Assembly: GCF_039543645.1 (NCBI RefSeq)
Contig: NZ_BAABKD010000001.1
Coordinates: 62,001 to 126,000 of the forward strand
Source: Paenalcaligenes hermetiae
GTDB lineage: Bacteria; Pseudomonadota; Gammaproteobacteria; Burkholderiales; Burkholderiaceae_B
Reading direction: 5' to 3'
Length of the DNA: 64,000 bases
Below the pieces are notes generated by a model. The model was not told the origin of the DNA, did no database searches, and was given only the letters and a program-made list of their open reading frames with translations. Position 1 is the first letter of the stretch. Each line of letters starts with the position of its first letter. Positions 8,149 through 16,961 of the stretch are shown one piece after another. A program made the position numbers and the translations under genes.

Positions 8149-9195
8149 ATGGACTCTCTTACTCAAGCCGTACTTGGAGCAAGCATCAGTGGTGCTATGC
8201 TTGGGCGTCATTATGGGCGTAAAGCGGTAATTGCTGGTGCCATACTTGCTACCCTGCCCGACCTCGATGTGTTTATGCGCTATGCCGATCCAATTAGCTC
8301 AATGACCTATCATCGGGGGTTTTCGCATTCTTTATTTGTGCTGACGGCCTTCAGTGTGCTGCTCGCTCTGTTATGGCGTGTATTACGCCGACGGCAGCTT
8401 TATGGTGTAGGGTGGGTATTTTTATGTGTTTGGCTAACGCTGATAACCCATCCACTATTAGATGCATTTACTAGTTTTGGAACCCAACTTTGGTGGCCGC
8501 TAACGCCGACACCAGCTTCGTGGGCAAGTATTTTTATTATTGATCCCATTTATACCCTGCCTCTGACTTTTGGGGCTTTTGCTGCCTTGATCGCTGGCAT
8601 CAAGCCGCGGACATTAAAATGGTTACGGTGGGGGTTGTTATTAAGTACTGCGTATTTAGCGTGGGCCTTTGGCGCCAAACACCTAGCACAGTATCGAGCT
8701 TTGGATCAATTTCGCCAACAAGGTGTGGCCTTTTCTGATTACTACAGTACGACCACCCCTTTTAACAGCCTGCTTTGGCGTGTCATCGTCCGCAATGATG
8801 AACAGCACTGTGAAAAAATCATCAGCTTACTAGATACTCAACCTAGTGAATCCATTTGCTTAGACCATAATCACTATGTACTACAAGCGGTTCCCCCTTC
8901 GGCATCCATAGACCGCTTACGCTGGTTTACCGGAGACTGGGTACGCTTTGATGTACACGAAGACTTGCTCATCATGACCGATGTACGTCTGGGTGCAGCA
9001 ATAGGACTGCAACATTTTCGTTTTGTCGTCGCCGAGCAAACGCTGACAGGACAGTGGGAAAATGTGTTGCCCTATCGCTGGCCGGAAAAACTCGATTGGG
9101 GGCTAATTAAACCCTTATTAACGCGAATTTACCGACAGCAGCCTCCACTTCCCCTACAGCGATGGGTAGACAACGCCAAGATGGGGGCTCTTTAA
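8149..9195 (+). CDS. YdjM-like membrane-bound metal-dependent hydrolase
   Basis: This 348-aa integral membrane protein belongs to the YdjM/YfhO (DUF457) family. The N-terminal half has four or five hydrophobic segments and the family's metal-site motifs ATLPDLDVF, YHRGFSHSLF and THPLLDAFTSFGTQLWWPL. The C-terminal 180 residues are soluble and less conserved. In E. coli the homologue is LexA-regulated, but no clear LexA box (CTGT-N8-ACAG) is visible here. ATG at 8149 is preferred over an in-frame TTG at 8125. Catalytic activity of the family is predicted only. Confidence 0.88.
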   Translation: MDSLTQAVLGASISGAMLGRHYGRKAVIAGAILATLPDLDVFMRYADPISSMTYHRGFSHSLFVLTAFSVLLALLWRVLRRRQLYGVGWVFLCVWLTLITHPLLDAFTSFGTQLWWPLTPTPASWASIFIIDPIYTLPLTFGAFAALIAGIKPRTLKWLRWGLLLSTAYLAWAFGAKHLAQYRALDQFRQQGVAFSDYYSTTTPFNSLLWRVIVRNDEQHCEKIISLLDTQPSESICLDHNHYVLQAVPPSASIDRLRWFTGDWVRFDVHEDLLIMTDVRLGAAIGLQHFRFVVAEQTLTGQWENVLPYRWPEKLDWGLIKPLLTRIYRQQPPLPLQRWVDNAKMGAL

Positions 9196-9250
9196 AAGAG
9201 TCTATTTCCAGCAAGCACAGATCCGCTCGCATATCGCTACGCACAGAAAA

Positions 9251-9274
9251 ACACCTAGCATAAAAGCTAGGTGT
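9251..9274. terminator. Bidirectional terminator between convergent genes
   Basis: Perfect stem ACACCTAGC/GCTAGGTGT with loop ATAAAA, flanked by an A run on the left and a short T run on the right. It lies between the convergent YdjM-like and DUF3141 genes and could serve both. Confidence 0.75.
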
Positions 9275-9285
9275 TTATAAAGCAT

Positions 9286-11961
9286 TTACGACGTTTTTTT
9301 ATCTGTAGGCCAGGCCGCACTTGGTTTAGGCAGTTCCTCTTCCAAAGCTAAACGCGTTTGTGGTGTGTCCGGTAATGTTTTTTTCACCGTTTTCACTGCC
9401 GTACTTTTTTTCGTTGCTTTACGTGCTGTGGTTTTTTTTGCCGCCTTTTTTGCCGCTTTTTTCGCTGTAGGCTCCACAGAGACCTTGGTTTCTACCGTAG
9501 GCACCGCTTTGGCCTGATTTTCAGTTTTAGGTTTGGCCTGCAAAGCCTCGTCCAACTGTGCTTTAAGCTCATGAGCATATGCTTTGGCTTGCTCAGCATC
9601 TGCCATAGCCTGCTTTGCCTGCTCCTGTGCCTGGAGCAAAGCTTTTTCTATTTCAGCAGAGGCCTGTTTTTCCATCAGTGCCATGGCTTCGGCTTTGGCC
9701 GCATCCAGTAGTGCTTGCTGCTCAGCCTGCGCTTGTGCCCGCTGCTCGGCTTCACGCTGAGCTTGCTCGGCAGCAATTTTTGTAGCGACCTCTACCGGTG
9801 GCTCCCAATGACTGCAAAGCTCTAATGCGCAAGCAATATCAGCAAAACGAGCTTGGCTTTCAGCAGAAAGATTCAATACATCTTTGAGCTGGCTGATTTC
9901 CGCTACCGCATCCCAGATTACCTGGCGTTGACGCTCATTGGGAACTAAAAGAGGCAAAGCCGCAATAGCATCTTGGGGATGCATTTGCATAATACGCCAC
10001 TGCTTACGCAGTTTTTGTTTGATACTGGCTAAATCAGGCAACTTATAGCCTTGAATATGATCTTTAGCTAAGCTTTCTAATAAATTAAAAGCTCGCTCAT
10101 CCACAAAAGTTTCCTCACCTGCCATATAAATGAGGATGCGGGCAAATGCGTCTGCCGCATCTCCCTCTTGCACCTGTGCTTTTGTTAGCTGTAATCGCAG
10201 CTCGTGTAATTCCTCATGTAAAGCCGTATCACTGTTTAAAATGCCACGACGATCAATTTGAGGCTTATCTAACCCAACCAAAGCGCGCAACCACGGTGAG
10301 CCATACACGCCATGAAAAATAGCCTCCACACTTTGATCGCGTATATCTCTCCAGACATCCCAGCTACGCGCAATGCCATCACTCATTACCCTTTCCATCG
10401 CCAAAAACACATTGTCTGCTGCAACAGGTGTGCGCTGTTTTCTTACCTGCTCTGCAGCGGCTTTAAACGACAAGGCAACAGGGTTTAAGCTCGACCACAT
10501 ATAGCGGCCGAATCGCTGAGGGTGTAAAGCACGCGAAGCCTGCGCTATCCAAGGATTCGTTAAACTACGCACGATCGGCGAAAGCGTAAGATCATAAAGG
10601 TGCTGATTGATTTGCGAGACACGATTCACCACCTCAAAGTGTGCCTCCTCTTCGCGCCCATCATCTAGGGCCTGTAAATCAGCAATACTTCTGGGCTCAA
10701 AAGTCACCACATGACGCCCTTTAACCCATTCTTGATGCGGCGTATCTGGATGCAGGTCCTGAATACGTGCCTCGTAAAGCCCGGGTGGCAGCAATTCAAT
10801 TAAATCTAAAGCGCCTACTAATGCCTCGTGTTCCCGATTGGCTACCCCCGAGGACACAAAAATCCCTAAATGCCCAGTGGTTTCATGTAGACAATAAATA
10901 ATTACCTGCTCATGTGCTTTTAAATCTTCATCGCTAGCATAAACATCAGCAATCCAATTTAATGCCTGCGGTGGTGGAGTGATATTATCAGCCTGTGAAG
11001 CAAACACCACAATAGGACTGCGGATATTACGCAAATTAATATTGCCGTTTGATAATGGGTCTGGGAGTTCTGCACGAGCTAACCGGTTGCCAATAAAAAG
11101 ATTTTGTACAATCCAATCCATTTCTTGGCGTGTCATCATAAAATGCCCCGCCCACCACCGATCAAACCCTAAGTAACGCTCGACCTCAGTATCAATATTG
11201 GCATACAAATGATACGGTTTTTTCCAAAAGGTATTCGCCGGATCTAAGCGCTCAAAGTTTTCGACTAGATATACCCCGTCAAAAATCCCCCCGCCAATAT
11301 CACTAGCCAACGAACTTGCCCAGGATCCGCCCAACATACCACCACTGTAGCGCATCGGGTTCTGCCCCGCCTTACCCGACCAATAAGCCAAAGGCGCGCC
11401 GGCAAGCATAATCGGACCAACCAGTTTAGGATCCGCACTCGCCAACATCATTAATGCCCAGCCCCCTTGGCAATTACCAATCACAAAGGGACGCCCCACT
11501 CGCTGCGGATCATGACGTTGTGCCACCACCTCCAAAAAATATTTTTCTGCTTTCATGATGCAGTAAATACTTTGGTTTGGTTCAGGGTCCGGCCCAAAAG
11601 TCACAAAATAACACGGATGTCCTGCAGCTAGCGCTACACCAACCTCGGAGTGGACTTTAGAACCAGCCACACCCGGACCATGTCCTGCTCGCGGATCAAT
11701 AATCACAAAAGGACGTGCATCAGGATTCGTGGGCATATCCTCTGGCGGCACAATACGCAATAAAGCGTAATTCACAGGATCCGGTAACTGACGCCCATCA
11801 ACGATCAACTCATGTTCAAACACCAATACCGGTGGTTTGCCCTGACTTGCATGCTCTACATATTGATCGCCGCTTTGGCGCATCACATCTAAATACAAAA
11901 CAGAACGCTGCTGGGCATCCCGTAGATACTCCATAGCCTGTCGGCCCAAATCGCTAAACAT
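9286..11961 (-). CDS. DUF3141 protein: PHA-synthase-like alpha/beta hydrolase with coiled coil and Lys/Ala-rich tail
   Basis: The 891-aa protein has an alpha/beta-hydrolase core at residues 50-400. A PhaC-type nucleophile elbow with cysteine (GNCQGG, C164), Asp325 (SQADNIT) and His364 (TTGHLGIF) form a plausible Cys-Asp-His triad. Residues about 600-700 resemble a TerB-like helical domain (YMAGEETFVDERAFNLLESL). Then comes an Ala/Gln/Glu coiled coil (about 735-815) and a histone-H1-like tail of repeated AKKAAKK/ARKATKK units (about 830-870). It is the last gene of the RbbA-type export operon, 27 bases after the permease. PHA synthase activity is not shown for DUF3141. The tail suggests binding to nucleic acid or another polyanion. 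Confidence 0.85.
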   Translation of the reverse strand: MFSDLGRQAMEYLRDAQQRSVLYLDVMRQSGDQYVEHASQGKPPVLVFEHELIVDGRQLPDPVNYALLRIVPPEDMPTNPDARPFVIIDPRAGHGPGVAGSKVHSEVGVALAAGHPCYFVTFGPDPEPNQSIYCIMKAEKYFLEVVAQRHDPQRVGRPFVIGNCQGGWALMMLASADPKLVGPIMLAGAPLAYWSGKAGQNPMRYSGGMLGGSWASSLASDIGGGIFDGVYLVENFERLDPANTFWKKPYHLYANIDTEVERYLGFDRWWAGHFMMTRQEMDWIVQNLFIGNRLARAELPDPLSNGNINLRNIRSPIVVFASQADNITPPPQALNWIADVYASDEDLKAHEQVIIYCLHETTGHLGIFVSSGVANREHEALVGALDLIELLPPGLYEARIQDLHPDTPHQEWVKGRHVVTFEPRSIADLQALDDGREEEAHFEVVNRVSQINQHLYDLTLSPIVRSLTNPWIAQASRALHPQRFGRYMWSSLNPVALSFKAAAEQVRKQRTPVAADNVFLAMERVMSDGIARSWDVWRDIRDQSVEAIFHGVYGSPWLRALVGLDKPQIDRRGILNSDTALHEELHELRLQLTKAQVQEGDAADAFARILIYMAGEETFVDERAFNLLESLAKDHIQGYKLPDLASIKQKLRKQWRIMQMHPQDAIAALPLLVPNERQRQVIWDAVAEISQLKDVLNLSAESQARFADIACALELCSHWEPPVEVATKIAAEQAQREAEQRAQAQAEQQALLDAAKAEAMALMEKQASAEIEKALLQAQEQAKQAMADAEQAKAYAHELKAQLDEALQAKPKTENQAKAVPTVETKVSVEPTAKKAAKKAAKKTTARKATKKSTAVKTVKKTLPDTPQTRLALEEELPKPSAAWPTDKKTS

Positions 11962-11988
11962 AACATTGCTCCAGTTGTTGCAAGTTGT

Positions 11989-13128
11989 TTAACCCATAGA
12001 GCCCATGGTCTGACGTAAGCGACGGTGTGCTAAAGCAAAGAACACCACACCAATTAAAGACATCATTAGAAACTGCGGCCATACCATGGTGATATCGGCC
12101 CCACGCAATAAAACGGCTTGCGCGTAGGAAACAAAATGCAGCGTCGGTGTACCCGACATTATCCATTGCACTGCATCCGGCATGCTTTCACGTGGTGTAA
12201 TCGCCCCCGATAAAATCTGCAAAGGCAACAATAAAAGAATCGCCATCAGCCCAAACTGCGGCATCGTACGCGCGAGTGTCCCCATATAAATACCAATGGA
12301 AGTAGTGGCAAATAAATACACAATGGTGCCTAAAGCAAATAACCATGTAGAACCTGCCACTTGGACGCCAATAACGCCTTTAATCATCACGTGCAACGCA
12401 AATAGTGCAGCGCACAATACTACTATACCCATTGACCACACTTTTGACAGCATAATTTCTAAAGGCGTCACAGGCATGACAAGTAAATGTTCAATCGTGC
12501 CATGCTCTCTTTCCCGAATTAATGCCGCCCCAGTCAAGATAATAGAGAGCAATGTGATGTTGTTAATCATGCCCGTAATGCCCCCAAACCAAGAGGAATA
12601 GAGGTTGGGGTTAAACAACACCCGTTGCACTAACTGTATAGGGGAGTCTAATTTGCCTTGTGTGGAAGGATTTACAAACAGTAATACTTCAGCGCCTAAA
12701 ATACTCTGAATATAGGACGATCCGACCAAAGCTTGGCTTTGACGCGTTGCATCAACGTTCAGCTGTAACGCGGGGTTTTTACCTGCCATGACATCACGCT
12801 CAAAGTTCGGCGGAATGTTCAACACAAAAGTATCTAAGCCCGCATCCATACCCTTATCAATTTCCGCTCGACTAATCAGACGAGGTGGCAAAAAATAAGG
12901 CTCATGCAATGCATCAATTAAACGTGCTGATAAGGTGGACTGATCCTCATCAACCACGGCAATTGCCGCTTTATTTAAAGAGTCCGGCTTTGCCTTAGAG
13001 TTTGAATAAATCACCCCACTGAACATTAAGATGATCAACAACATTAATGCCACATCACGGGCTAAGCTATAGAACTCTTTAATACCAAGGTTATAAATGG
13101 TGGCAATACGCCGTTTCATCGATTGCAT
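11989..13128 (-). CDS. ABC-2 type transporter permease (YhhJ-like)
   Basis: A 379-aa permease: one N-terminal membrane helix (VALMLLIILMFSGVIY), a large periplasmic loop of about 130 residues, then five C-terminal helices of the ABC-2 fold with the internal EREHGTIEHLLVMPVTPLEI coupling motif. This is the architecture of the E. coli YhhJ/YbhR/YbhS group of drug exporters. It follows rbbA by 10 bases and would pair with the C-terminal permease half of RbbA to complete the membrane pore. Confidence 0.93.
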   Translation of the reverse strand: MQSMKRRIATIYNLGIKEFYSLARDVALMLLIILMFSGVIYSNSKAKPDSLNKAAIAVVDEDQSTLSARLIDALHEPYFLPPRLISRAEIDKGMDAGLDTFVLNIPPNFERDVMAGKNPALQLNVDATRQSQALVGSSYIQSILGAEVLLFVNPSTQGKLDSPIQLVQRVLFNPNLYSSWFGGITGMINNITLLSIILTGAALIREREHGTIEHLLVMPVTPLEIMLSKVWSMGIVVLCAALFALHVMIKGVIGVQVAGSTWLFALGTIVYLFATTSIGIYMGTLARTMPQFGLMAILLLLPLQILSGAITPRESMPDAVQWIMSGTPTLHFVSYAQAVLLRGADITMVWPQFLMMSLIGVVFFALAHRRLRQTMGSMG

Positions 13129-13138
13129 ATGCCCCCCC

Positions 13139-15886
13139 TTATTTGGCTTGTTTTTTCAAAAGTAATACTGACAGCAGTGTCAGTACAGGAATTGCAATAA
13201 GCAGCGGATAGAAAGAATAGCGTAAATCCGCAAACCCTAAGGCCTTAGAAAAGGTGCCTCGGCTAATGGTTAAATAATGCGAGGTGGGGTAGATTTCGCC
13301 TATAAACGCCCCAAACCCTTGAAGCGAAGACACCGGATCCACCATACCCGCAAACTGAATGGCCGGTATAAGCGTACCAATAGCTGTACCAGCCAACGCC
13401 GCCACTTGGCTATTCGTTAGTGTCGATGCCAGCAGCCCAATGCCCGTGGTCGCTACCACATACAACACCGTAGCCAGCACCAAAGTCATAAAACTACCAG
13501 TGAACGGGACCTTAAATACCGTTAATGCCAACAAAAACAGCAATACAAAGCTGATGAGAGCCAGCACCACATAGGGCAGCTGTTTACCTAATAAAAACTC
13601 TAACTTTGTTACCGGTGTGGTATATAAATTCATAATTGAGCCGAGCTCTTTTTCGCGAACAACACCAAGCGCCATCAGCATTGAGGGAATAAATACCAAT
13701 AGCATCGGAATCACAGCGGGTACCATAGCGACCAAGCTGCGCAGCTCTGGGTTATAACGGAAACGAACCTCGCCATGACTGGGTAGCTGAGGACGTTGTC
13801 CTGTTTTGGCTAACACCCAATCCGACACCGTGTCATTATGTAAGGCCTGGGTATAGCTTTTGATGGTTTCTGCACGCAAAGGCATCGCCCCGTCAATCCA
13901 CATCCCAATCTCAGGGGCTTTACCTTTGTCTAAGTCGCGACCAAAACCAGGCGGAATTTCCACCGCCAAGGCCAGCTCGCCAGAACGCATCCGCCGGTCA
14001 ATATCAGCCGGACCAGTTAATGGCGCGCGCTGATCAAAATAACGTGAGCCTTCAAGCTGCATCCGATAGTTTTGGCTCGCGGTGGTTTGGTCATAATCCA
14101 AAACCGCATATTTAAGATTTTCTACGTCCATATTGATGCCATACCCCATCACGAGCATCAACACCATGCTCCCTACCATCGCCATAAAAAGGCGAATGGG
14201 ATCACGCCGTAGCTCCATGGCTTCACGTATGCTGTAGCTTAATAAACGCTGAAGACTAAACCAGGGGTGTTTAAGTTGATGGTTGGCCTCTTTAGGAGCA
14301 ACAAAGTCAGTATCCTCTGTTTTGGCCTCGTCGCCCATGGCTTCAATCAAATAACCTACAAACGCATCTTCTAGATTTGCCGCCCCTCGCTTTTTAATCA
14401 ATGCCGCCGGCGTGTCAGAATCAAGAATTTCCCCCGCATGCATCATGGACATGCGATCGCAACGCTCCGCCTCATTCATGAAGTGCGTAGAAATAAAAAT
14501 CGTCACGCCATCATTGCGCGATAAATCAATCATCAATTGCCAAAATTTATCGCGGGCCACCGGGTCCACCCCCGAGGTGGGTTCATCCAAAATCAATACA
14601 TCGGGTTTATGTAATACCGCAACCGCTAACTGCAAACGCTGGCGAATCCCTAATGGCAACCCATCTGGCAGCGCATCCATTACGGCAGTTAACTCAAAAC
14701 GCTGCGCTAATTCCTGTACGCGCGGCTCGCGTTGTGCTTTGGGCAAATGAAAAAGCCGTGCATGCAACATCAGGTTTTGACGCACAGTTAGCTCAGCATA
14801 TAAAGAAAAGCTCTGCGACATGTAGCCTACACGCTGTCGTGTCGCCAGATCATTGGCATCAATAGGCTGCCCTAATAACGTCGCAGTACCTTCGGAAGGT
14901 GGCAGCAACCCCGTTAGCATTTTCATCGTGGTGGACTTACCACACCCATTCGAGCCTAAAAAACCAAAAATCTCACCACGTTTTACACGCAGATTCACAT
15001 CATTGACCGCCACAAAATCACCAAACTTTTTGGTTAAGCCGTGGGACTCAATGACGATTTCATCGCTATCAACCAGTGGTGGAATAACAAGCTCTTGGTG
15101 ATCTTGACGCTTTTCAGGTGGTAACAAGGCTAAAAACGCAGCCTCTAAATTGGGTTTACCCGTTCGGGATAAAAGCTCTTGGGGCGTTCCTGTGGCCAAT
15201 ACCTGACCATCATCCACCGCCACCAACCAGTCAAAGCCTTGCGCCTCGTCCATATAAGCCGTTGCCACTAATACGGACATATGAGGCCGACGCTGACGAA
15301 TACGCTCAATCAGCTCCCAAAACTGACGCCGTGCCAAAGGGTCTACCCCTGTGGTGGGCTCGTCTAAAATAAGTAAATCGGGGTCATGAATAAGCGCACA
15401 ACACAACCCCAGCTTTTGCTTCATCCCACCCGATAACTTTTGTGCCGGTCTATCCGCAAACGCCGACATACCCGTACTGGCGAGTAAATCCTTAATGCGG
15501 GCTTTGCGCTCAGCCTTATCCTGGCCAAACAAACGACCAAAAAAATCGATGTTTTCAAACACCGATAATGTGGGATAAAGATTTTTACCAAGCCCTTGTG
15601 GCATATAAGCAATGCGCATACAAACCTGATTGCGGTGCTTAGCCTCGGTCATATCACCGCCTAGCACTCTGACCTGCCCCTGCTGGATTTGACGCGCACC
15701 GGCGATTAACCCTAGCCAAGTGGACTTACCCACCCCATCCGGCCCGATAAACCCCACTGTTTTACCAGCGGGGATCGTTAGGCTAAGGTTATTAGCCGCC
15801 AAAACCTCACCATAACGATGGGTGACATCCACAAACTGCACCACGGGTTCCGTGGTGCTTGCCGTTACCGTATCTACTTCACTCAT
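13139..15886 (-). CDS. rbbA: RbbA-type transporter: two ABC ATPase domains fused to an ABC-2 permease
   Basis: The 915-aa fusion has NBD1 (residues about 15-250) with Walker A GPDGVGKST, signature LSGGMKQ and Walker B LLILDEPTTGVDP. NBD2 (about 275-510) has GSNGCGKST, the family's altered signature LPLGIRQRLQLA and LILDEPTSGVDP. From about residue 545 there is an ABC-2 permease with a periplasmic loop and five C-terminal helices. E. coli RbbA was described as a ribosome-associated ATPase. The operon context here (HlyD adaptor, second permease, outer-membrane factor) argues for export across the envelope. The start codon overlaps the adaptor stop by 4 bases (ATGA), implying translational coupling. 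Confidence 0.93.
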   Translation of the reverse strand: MSEVDTVTASTTEPVVQFVDVTHRYGEVLAANNLSLTIPAGKTVGFIGPDGVGKSTWLGLIAGARQIQQGQVRVLGGDMTEAKHRNQVCMRIAYMPQGLGKNLYPTLSVFENIDFFGRLFGQDKAERKARIKDLLASTGMSAFADRPAQKLSGGMKQKLGLCCALIHDPDLLILDEPTTGVDPLARRQFWELIERIRQRRPHMSVLVATAYMDEAQGFDWLVAVDDGQVLATGTPQELLSRTGKPNLEAAFLALLPPEKRQDHQELVIPPLVDSDEIVIESHGLTKKFGDFVAVNDVNLRVKRGEIFGFLGSNGCGKSTTMKMLTGLLPPSEGTATLLGQPIDANDLATRQRVGYMSQSFSLYAELTVRQNLMLHARLFHLPKAQREPRVQELAQRFELTAVMDALPDGLPLGIRQRLQLAVAVLHKPDVLILDEPTSGVDPVARDKFWQLMIDLSRNDGVTIFISTHFMNEAERCDRMSMMHAGEILDSDTPAALIKKRGAANLEDAFVGYLIEAMGDEAKTEDTDFVAPKEANHQLKHPWFSLQRLLSYSIREAMELRRDPIRLFMAMVGSMVLMLVMGYGINMDVENLKYAVLDYDQTTASQNYRMQLEGSRYFDQRAPLTGPADIDRRMRSGELALAVEIPPGFGRDLDKGKAPEIGMWIDGAMPLRAETIKSYTQALHNDTVSDWVLAKTGQRPQLPSHGEVRFRYNPELRSLVAMVPAVIPMLLVFIPSMLMALGVVREKELGSIMNLYTTPVTKLEFLLGKQLPYVVLALISFVLLFLLALTVFKVPFTGSFMTLVLATVLYVVATTGIGLLASTLTNSQVAALAGTAIGTLIPAIQFAGMVDPVSSLQGFGAFIGEIYPTSHYLTISRGTFSKALGFADLRYSFYPLLIAIPVLTLLSVLLLKKQAK

Positions 15887-16950
15887 GGCAATTTAACCTG
15901 CAAATGCTCTGGCCATTCACGATTTGCATCAAGACGGATATAAGCCACCCCAGGCACACCTGTTTTGACTTGCTCCATATGCTTTTCTAATAACGCAGGA
16001 TCAATACGCACCTTGACGCGGAAAGTCAGCTTTTGACGCTCATCTTGGGTTTCCACCATTTTCGGAGTAAATTGCGCCACGCTAGACACATAAGATACCT
16101 CGGCTGGAATCACATACTGAGGAATGGCATCAATGATGACTCGTGCCTCGGCACCCATGGCGACACGACCAGCCTGAGCCTCTGGCAAAAACACCGTCAT
16201 ATAGACATCACCCACATCCACAAGGCTTAAGATCTTGCCGCCATTGCCCACTACCTCGCCAGGCTGAGCCACTCGATACTGGACTCGCCCTGCGCGTGGT
16301 GCGCGCAAATCCCCGTCCTTGAGCTCACTTTTCAGATTAGCGATCACTGCTTCTGCAGCCAAAATACTGGCATCGGCTTGTGCTACCTGTGATTTGGCTG
16401 CCTGAATGCCGGCTTGTACCGCCGCGACCTGGGCTTCTGCCACCGCTACCATCGCCTGCGCATTCCGATATTGCGCCCGATCATTATCCGCCTGTTGTAC
16501 AGACGTCGCACGCTGTTTGACTAGCTCTTGCGAGCGCTGATGCGTTTTTTGCGCTAGATCGAGTTCCGTATTACGTTGAACTAGCGTTGCTTTAGACATA
16601 GCTAAGTCGGCTTCACGTTGAGCCACCAAAGCCAAGGCCGTGTCTTTTGCACTATGGGCTCGCGCTAATTCGGCTTCAGCTTGGGATAAGCGCGCTTGGA
16701 GTGATTCCATATCCATGCGTGCCACAAGCTGATCGGCCTCAACAAAATCACCCTCATTTACTAAGATTTCACGAATACGACCAGCGGCTTTCGCTGAAAC
16801 ATCGACTTCTGTGGCTTCGATACGACCATTACTGTAGGCAAAATCCTCATCATGCTGAGGACGCATTTGTTGCCATAAGAAATAGGCGATCGCAGCCACC
16901 ACCACGACTAAGGCCACCCCATAGATGGTTCTTTTTTTGGATGCACTCAC
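15883..16950 (-). CDS. HlyD-family periplasmic adaptor (YhiI-like)
   Basis: This 355-aa membrane fusion protein has an N-terminal anchor (residues 8-27, IYGVALVVVVAAIAYFLW). A long coiled-coil hairpin (about residues 80-215, Ala/Gln/Glu-rich with heptads) is inserted in a split biotinyl-lipoyl domain (VDVSAKAAGRIREILVNEGD...DLRAPRAGRVQYRVAQPGEVV), followed by a beta-barrel. It would connect the RbbA/permease complex to the outer-membrane lipoprotein encoded just upstream (11-base gap). The YhiI-RbbA-YhhJ order matches the E. coli yhiI-rbbA-yhhJ locus. Confidence 0.93.
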   Translation of the reverse strand: MSASKKRTIYGVALVVVVAAIAYFLWQQMRPQHDEDFAYSNGRIEATEVDVSAKAAGRIREILVNEGDFVEADQLVARMDMESLQARLSQAEAELARAHSAKDTALALVAQREADLAMSKATLVQRNTELDLAQKTHQRSQELVKQRATSVQQADNDRAQYRNAQAMVAVAEAQVAAVQAGIQAAKSQVAQADASILAAEAVIANLKSELKDGDLRAPRAGRVQYRVAQPGEVVGNGGKILSLVDVGDVYMTVFLPEAQAGRVAMGAEARVIIDAIPQYVIPAEVSYVSSVAQFTPKMVETQDERQKLTFRVKVRIDPALLEKHMEQVKTGVPGVAYIRLDANREWPEHLQVKLP

Positions 16951-16961
16951 AGTATTTTCCT

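Noticed and set aside
11054..11176. Short open frames opposite the DUF3141 gene and other long genes
   Set aside because: They lack ribosome-binding sites, conserved motifs and independent position; all lie inside well-supported genes.
13139..15886. Degenerate ABC signature (LPLGIRQ) in the second ATPase domain of RbbA as a sign of inactivation
   Set aside because: The same altered signature is, to my knowledge, usual in RbbA proteins, and the Walker motifs are intact.
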